From Hymenochaete sp. R1 (taxonomy: Eukaryota; Basidiomycota; Agaricomycetes; Hymenochaetales; Hymenochaetaceae), in assembly GCA_019400425.1 (NCBI GenBank), contig JAFREE010000123.1:1-64000 (forward strand): DNA of 64,000 nucleotides, given 5' to 3'. The notes beneath the pieces were generated by a model. That model did no database searches and was not told where the DNA came from. It saw only the letters and a program-made list of their open reading frames with translations. Position numbers and translations under genes: made by a program. Positions 58,844 through 64,000 of the stretch are shown here, in pieces. Numbering within the stretch: the stretch's first letter is position 1; each line of letters begins with the position of its first letter.

Positions 58844-59992
58844 ATGGCATCCGTACTCAAAGCACAGTCTGCAAATGTAGCAAAAGCGTCAGTAAAAGGC
58901 AAGGGGAAACGAAAACTAGACGATGTCTCAGCCGGCAACGACGACGCCGACAAGATAGATGTGGAAGGCAGCGCTGCTCTCAAGCGGAAGAAAAACAAAC
59001 AGAGGGTCCTAATGCTCTCCTCTCGCGGGGTTACCCATCGAATGCGACATCTAATGAATGACCTAGAGGTCTTGCTACCACATGTAAAAAAAGGTAAGTG
59101 GTTGCCACGCTTAAGCGCTCTCAATCCCTCTAACACACGCACAGACAACAAGCTGGATTCTAAATCTCAGCTGCATCTTCTTCCTGAGTTGGCCGATCTG
59201 CACAGTTGCAACAACGCTCTCTATTTTGAGGCAAGGAGGCACGAGGATCTTTATATGTGGGCGGCAAAAACTCCAAATGGTCCCAGCATCAAAATGCATG
59301 TTCAAAATATCCATACAATGGATGAGCTAAAGATGACTGGAAACTGCCTCAAAGGTAGTCGAGGGATCGTCTGTTTCGACAAAAATTTTGACGGCACGGA
59401 ATGGGGACAGCTGACAAAGGAAGTGCTCACACATGTAAGTACCAAATAGCTAATCGGTTTCGTGGAAGTCCTGACTATTTTATCAAATGCACAGATCTTC
59501 GGGATTCCTCCTGGAGCACGGAGAGCAAAGCCCTTTATCGACCACATTCTATCGTTCTCACTCTTGGACAGCAAAATTTGGTTTAGAAACTTTCAGGTAC
59601 GGGTCGCTATAATTGTTCTTTTGAAAGGAGGTTCGATGCTTTGTTAAGATTATCGAAAAGGACCCCTTGCAAACGAATGGACCGACTGAAACTTCGCTCG
59701 TTGAAATAGGGCCCCGCTTCGTCCTGACGCCCATCAGAATTTTTGAAGGAGCTTTCAGTGGTGCAACTGTCTTTGCTAATCCAGGTGAGTCATTTAAATC
59801 TATTCAATGTCATATACACACGCTCATATTATTTAAGAATTCGTATCGCCAGCAGCTGTGCGGACTGCGATTAGGCGCGAGAGGGGCGACAAATACCGAA
59901 CTCGCAAGGAAGCTGAGTCAGATCGCCATGAACGGAGAGAAGATCGGCGCAGGGAAGAGGACGAACTTGCTGTCCGCACAGTATTCGCATGA
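58844..59992 (+). CDS. BRX1: Ribosome biogenesis protein Brx1 (Brix domain)
   Basis: Brx1 is a nucleolar factor for 60S ribosomal subunit assembly that acts with Ebp2. Five exons (58844-59093, 59145-59434, 59495-59596, 59649-59784, 59838-59992) encode 310 residues. The basic N-terminal region (KGKGKRKLDD, LKRKKNKQRVLMLSSRGVT) leads into the Brix domain: RMRHLMNDLEVLLPHVKKD, CNNALYFEARRHEDLYMWAA, IPPGARRAKPFIDHILSF and GPRFVLTPIRIFEGAFSG. The C-terminal tail is charged (RHERREDRRREEDEL). Length is close to other Brx1 proteins (about 290-350). The start is the first ATG after a short leader. Confidence 0.96.
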
Positions 59993-60642
59993 TCCTAATA
60001 GTTATGGTTCAACGCGGCCTACCCGACTCTACCTTTTTCCATTGTGAGTGCCAGACATACGTATCGTATTCATGCACGAAGATTGATCGGCTCTTCACCC
60101 AGGCCTACTTCACTTTATGTAGCGCTTTAAATTGACCGTGTATGAGCATTCAGAAGGCGAAAATAATTCACTTCGCATTTCTTTAAATGCAAATCATATG
60201 CGTTCGTTTGTCGCGCCCATCGTGCGCTGGATGAACGATGCCGTCACTCGTCAAAAACATAAGCTTACTGAAAACTCGTTACATGTACAAGGGAATGGTG
60301 TGCCTCTCCATACTACTGTCGTGTCACTAACATTTATGGGTGAGTCCATGTGTCAGTAGTCACAGATGAGTGCACTTCCTGTGTGCTTCTACGGGGACCT
60401 CATTCGCGCAGGAACGTGCAAAGTGACCTTCTCAAACTTGATTATGCCTTTGGAATGCGCAATCTAGATTTCGGGGCGCAAATCAAAATGGATTCTCTGA
60501 TCGACTGAAAGGGGAAATGGCAACTCTGCGCTTTCTGAGGAAACGATATAAGAGGTAAATGTACTTTCCTCTTGAGTGAGTCCCTCATTGCAAAGCTCTT
60601 TCCCTTTCTCATTCTCATCGCCGGTCCTCAAAGCTCCTCCTA
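59993..60642 (+). other. Spacer with an orphan spliced reading frame
   Basis: Three segments (60002-60043, 60123-60339, 60412-60467) are open, flanked by good splice sites (TAATAG, GTGAGT, TATGTAG, GTGAGT, GCGCAG) and join in one frame to about 104 residues ending at TAG 60465-60467. The reading includes NSLRISLNANHMRSFVAPIV and GTCKVTFSNLIMPLECAI. No start codon lies in frame upstream before the BRX1 stop, so it is either the 3' remnant of a lost gene, a gene starting at an internal ATG (about 60199), or chance. I do not recognise the family. Confidence 0.35.
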
Positions 60643-62139
60643 ATGAGCCGCTTTGGTAAGCCATCGCATTCCCCAGAGCACGGTCACTCGCAGGGCAGTA
60701 GCACTTCAATCTTTGAGATCGAAGAGGGCCGATCCATCGACTTCAACGACAAGAGAACGAATGCGTTCACGCACTTGTGTGCATCGTCCCTTATGGAATC
60801 CCTTTCAAATATTGCTTTAGGTCAGAATAGACTTTGGCGGCAGATCAAAAAGAACCGTGGATATGCCGCAGGTCTCTCAAAAGATCCACGCTTCGAGCAG
60901 GCTCATCGAACCATGCTACTAGTCACCGCTACTTGCGAAGAGGCACTAGCCCGACAAATGTACGACAAGGACCCCAATGCCTTTGCATCTTTGTCTTGGC
61001 TCCTTAAAAATTGGAAAACTGGGGCGGGGATATTGAAAGGCGACAGAGGCATCAGTTCCAACATAAGGTTTGAGGAAGATCTTATGCAGAAGCTCAGTGT
61101 ATGCTGTGGATCAGTAAGACAGCAAATAGTGCGGTACCAGAGCAGCGTTTGGGAACAGATTTCTCCTGAAACGGATGCTCTGGACAAGCTCATGCAGATT
61201 AGCAGCTTTGCCTTCGTCGTTTACTTCTTGTACGTGAAAGCGGTAAAGCTGGCCTTCGAACCACTCGAGTCGTTTATGAATGACCCGTCGTTCACTCAGA
61301 TCAAAGAGGTCAAGTCTATCCAATACGTCTTGCGCACCTACAATGCACTTACAACTTCGTCTTTGTTCAAATCGGAGAATAGCGCTCAGAGTGCCCTCAC
61401 CGGGGAACACCAGATTCTGGATCACCACACTATTCTTCTAGCTACTTTGTCCGCCGAATTCTGCGCTTTCTTCCTAAGTGAACAAGCAATTCGTGAACGT
61501 GAAGTATGGTGTCGTTCATCCAATACTGATCAACGTCCCTTCCGCCGAGCGTATGAAATCGCCCACGTCGCTTGGAATATCTCTCGCTTGCAGGGCACAC
61601 TGCTGGAAGGAGTGGGACAAGTTCTTGTGGAATCCGCAAAAGACAGCCGTGCAGCTGAAATCAAAGCTTGGACCGAGGTCAAGGCGACACTGACCAGCAG
61701 CGATTCTTCCGAGGCGGAATGTACTGAGCTCTGTCATACGGCACTCAAAGATGTTCGGACCCCTGTATGCAGTATCCCATTTACCTTCGACTCGAAGGGG
61801 AAAAAAGGTGCGACTGCGTTCTTCAATCAAACGTATGACATCTGGCAGAACGTGGAAATGAACCTCTTCGAGAGTGTGGAAGGCCTGCCTAGTGTCCGAC
61901 ACGAAAAGGTCATGTGGACCTTCCTTGAATATCTTCGGATGGCGGATGTTGGTGAACACGTATATCAGATGATTAAAAGATCCCAAGTAGACTCTAAAGA
62001 GCAGGAGACAAAGAAGAATGCGTTGCTCGGGGTTTATGCATACTGGAATGCAATAAACAGGATCCTGAAAGGAAGCGGGATCTGTTTAAACACGCGGACG
62101 TGGCAAGCCTATTTGGACCTCATTACTGTGGACAACTGA
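60643..62139 (+). CDS. Intronless protein of unknown function
   Basis: A single open frame of 498 residues starts MSRFGKPSHSPEHGH and ends LDLITVDN. I recognise no domain. The N-terminal 45 residues are polar; from about 50 the sequence reads as a largely alpha-helical protein with scattered hydrophobic and Cys residues, for example SSFAFVVYFLYVKAVKLAF near 190 and HHTILLATLSAEFCAFFLSE near 265, which are too amphipathic to be clear membrane spans. There is no signal peptide. Lack of introns is unusual in this window, where nearly every other gene has several; a retro-copied or lineage-specific gene is possible. Codon use looks coding and there are no internal stops over 1.5 kb. Confidence 0.7.
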   Translation: MSRFGKPSHSPEHGHSQGSSTSIFEIEEGRSIDFNDKRTNAFTHLCASSLMESLSNIALGQNRLWRQIKKNRGYAAGLSKDPRFEQAHRTMLLVTATCEEALARQMYDKDPNAFASLSWLLKNWKTGAGILKGDRGISSNIRFEEDLMQKLSVCCGSVRQQIVRYQSSVWEQISPETDALDKLMQISSFAFVVYFLYVKAVKLAFEPLESFMNDPSFTQIKEVKSIQYVLRTYNALTTSSLFKSENSAQSALTGEHQILDHHTILLATLSAEFCAFFLSEQAIREREVWCRSSNTDQRPFRRAYEIAHVAWNISRLQGTLLEGVGQVLVESAKDSRAAEIKAWTEVKATLTSSDSSEAECTELCHTALKDVRTPVCSIPFTFDSKGKKGATAFFNQTYDIWQNVEMNLFESVEGLPSVRHEKVMWTFLEYLRMADVGEHVYQMIKRSQVDSKEQETKKNALLGVYAYWNAINRILKGSGICLNTRTWQAYLDLITVDN

Positions 62140-63205
62140 CTGCTTGGATCTTGAACTATGAAAAATAGTTCAATACTTAGATTGACACTATTAATTGTAT
62201 TTGTACCGAGTACGTTGGAATGCTAGTGAAACTCGCTTCAATCAGGATTCACGCCAATGAGCGCTGACAATGGGATTCAACTCGACAGAGCGAGAAAAGG
62301 GAGGAAAATGGAGAATATCGTCCCTCAGGCTCCTTCAAGCTCATCATTGCATGCACCGCATTATAAATTACGGTCGCTTGCCAACCGCATTGCATAGTGT
62401 TACTTATCCGTCAAAAATAAAACCTCACTCACTATCAGAGGTGCCAGTGGTCTCTCGTTGGCTCCGAATTGGATGCTACTACTAGTATCACTGGCATGCG
62501 CGGCTCGTATCGACTGTAGTGTAGCTTCAGTTAGTTTCGAGCATAAGTGGGTAAGAGGTAATATTAAGGCGACTATATATAAGGTTGCAGAGTGAGGTGA
62601 GCTTGAAAAATGAAAAATTTCGCGCAAAGCCTTGGAGCGCTGTTAGGGAGGGAGCTTCAAGTTGGAGCGGCTGTGAGGACTGTCCGGGTTCTCATGCCTG
62701 GAGGGACACTGATGGTTCGAAGGAGAGACAAGAAGTCAAGATGGGAGTAAAGAGAGCCACATCTTATAGGTAACATGGAAAAGATTTGAGGGAAGGGGGT
62801 AAAACCTGCGCTACTTCGTAGAGAACAACCGCTACTAGTAGTACTAGTAGCTGGCACTAGAAAATTATGTCAGTTCAGTCTAGTTATTTATTTGGCAGCA
62901 CACCCGAGTTCCAAGCTTAAGGTTCCTCTGGGTCTTAGTAGTGCCGGAGTGTATGCTAATGAGAGAGTGGGCAATTCTTTATTATCTTTGAGGCAAAGAA
63001 CGGTGGCATAGAGGTAAGTCAAAAGCTGTGCAACTCTCGTAAATGCGGACCGCGTTGTTGTCATTTATTGACAAGAGTTACTGTATAAGGGGTCCTTCAC
63101 GTGATTACTTCTTCTTTTCTACTATCGCGTCCTAGCGTCTTTGGCCGACTCCTTCGTCTCTCTCTGTATTTCGCGTACAATCTCCAACTGTCAGCCTGAA
63201 CAAAC
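62140..63205. promoter_or_regulatory. Intergenic, upstream of cytochrome c heme lyase
   Basis: 1.07 kb without a supportable gene. A near-palindrome of 21 nt (GCTACTAGTAGTACTAGTAGC) lies at 62831-62851. A CACGTG E-box lies at 63098-63103, about 105 bp before the heme lyase start. A TATATAA sequence lies near 62574-62580 without an obvious downstream gene. Confidence 0.4.
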
Positions 63206-63966
63206 ATGGGTGAATGTCCAGTCGACCATGGTTCCCGTGAAAAACCTCCTGCATCTCCGAGCGAATCAACTTGCCCAGTAGACCATAACACATGGTCGAC
63301 ATGGGCTAACTTTTCATCCTCTGAGTCCTTAAACCAATCGTCTGGCACCAACGCTTCCTCCGCAAGTGATACCCCCAATCTTTCCACTGACCGCGAAATA
63401 TCGTCTATTCCGCGTGTAGGCGGCGAAAAATGGGTATACCCCTCCGAAGCCCAGTTCTTCGCTGCGATGGCGCGCAAAAATCACGATCCGCGCTCGGATG
63501 ACATGCGCGTGGTTGTACCTATCCATAACGCTGTGAACGAGCGCGCATGGGGAGAAGTGCTCAGGTGGGAGAGAGGCCGGGGTGGGGATGGGTGTGGTGG
63601 TGTCAAGCTTGTTAGCTTCAAAGGGAGACCGAAGGATAGGTCACCGAGGGCTTGGATGAGGACTTTGCTTGGGTTCGTTCGTTTCCGTTGGTCCTTTAAG
63701 TGTTTTTTTCTAAGTGCTACTCGTGTAAAAGGTATCAAGCGCCATTCGATCGGCATGACTGGGTCGTCGACCGTTGCGGCACGCGGGTACGCTATGTTAT
63801 CGACTTTTACTCTGGTAAAAGTACAATGGCCGGGAATCTCGCGTTCTTCCTTGATACGCGACCTGCACTGGACAACTGGGAGGGCGTCAAAATGCGAATG
63901 GAGAACTTTGTGGAGAGATGGATTGGCCCTCTGCCTTGGTTAACGGCAAGAAAGTCAGATGCTTGA
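63206..63966 (+). CDS. CYC3: Cytochrome c heme lyase (holocytochrome c synthase)
   Basis: This mitochondrial intermembrane-space enzyme attaches heme covalently to apocytochrome c (or c1). Two exons (63206-63672, 63732-63966) encode 233 residues. The N terminus has two Cys-Pro heme-regulatory motifs (ECPVDH and TCPVDH). The conserved core follows: WVYPSEAQFFAAMARKN, DMRVVVPIHNAVNERAW, LVSFKGRPKDRSPRAW, then after the intron YQAPFDRHDWVVDR with the heme-contacting His, and VRYVIDFYSG. Length is in the usual range of 220-300. The third exon-like extension seen in some fungi is absent. The gene ends 34 bp before the window edge. Confidence 0.95.
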
Positions 63967-64000
63967 TATATGGCCAGTTCACTTTCTTCTTCAAAAGCTC

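Overview
The window is a nuclear segment of a basidiomycete genome, most likely a mushroom-forming agaricomycete. Genes carry many short introns (mostly 46-65 nt, about 120 resolved by eye), are packed on both strands, and have their closest family matches among fungal housekeeping genes. One kinase belongs to a TKL-like group that I associate with mushroom genomes. All calls come from reading the sequence; exon joins were checked by reading-frame continuity, splice dinucleotides and protein-family motifs. No database search was run.

Left third (1-21.4 kb): a spliced tRNA-Ser(AGA); a TLC-domain membrane protein divergent from ATP2 (F1 ATP synthase beta); an EF-hand type II NADH dehydrogenase convergent with the mRNA 3'-end factor CLP1; an 18-exon allantoate-permease-type MFS transporter; CTF18, the replication clamp-loader ATPase; and, divergent from it, a large protein with two SAP motifs, an acidic middle and a TKL-like kinase domain whose beta-3 lysine is missing.

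Middle (21.4-38.4 kb): two identical tRNA-Asn(GTT) genes in opposite orientation enclose FES1 (Hsp70 exchange factor), an EH-domain Irs4-like protein and a DUF4246 protein. Then come two long gene-poor stretches (28.85-33.65 and 35.37-38.45 kb) around a single gene, an Ecl1-like zinc-binding protein with a long disordered tail.

Right third (38.4-64 kb): CYS3 (cystathionine gamma-lyase) divergent from cyclin C; an ADGF-type adenosine deaminase divergent from VPS54; two tandem 2H phosphoesterases (cyclic phosphodiesterase type); a three-KH RNA-binding protein; an arrestin-like protein; a DUF1776 protein; BRX1; an intronless protein I do not recognise; and cytochrome c heme lyase.

The most notable observations are three apparent single-base lesions in otherwise intact housekeeping genes (a lost 5' splice site in CYS3; an in-frame stop and a lost 3' splice site in VPS54), five GC-AG introns, the SAP-kinase with an altered ATP-binding lysine position, and the tandem phosphoesterases that share a four-nucleotide first coding exon. 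I see no CRISPR array, no complete transposon and no secondary-metabolite cluster. The genes look like ordinary scattered loci rather than one pathway, although mitochondrial energy metabolism recurs (ATP2, NADH dehydrogenase, heme lyase).
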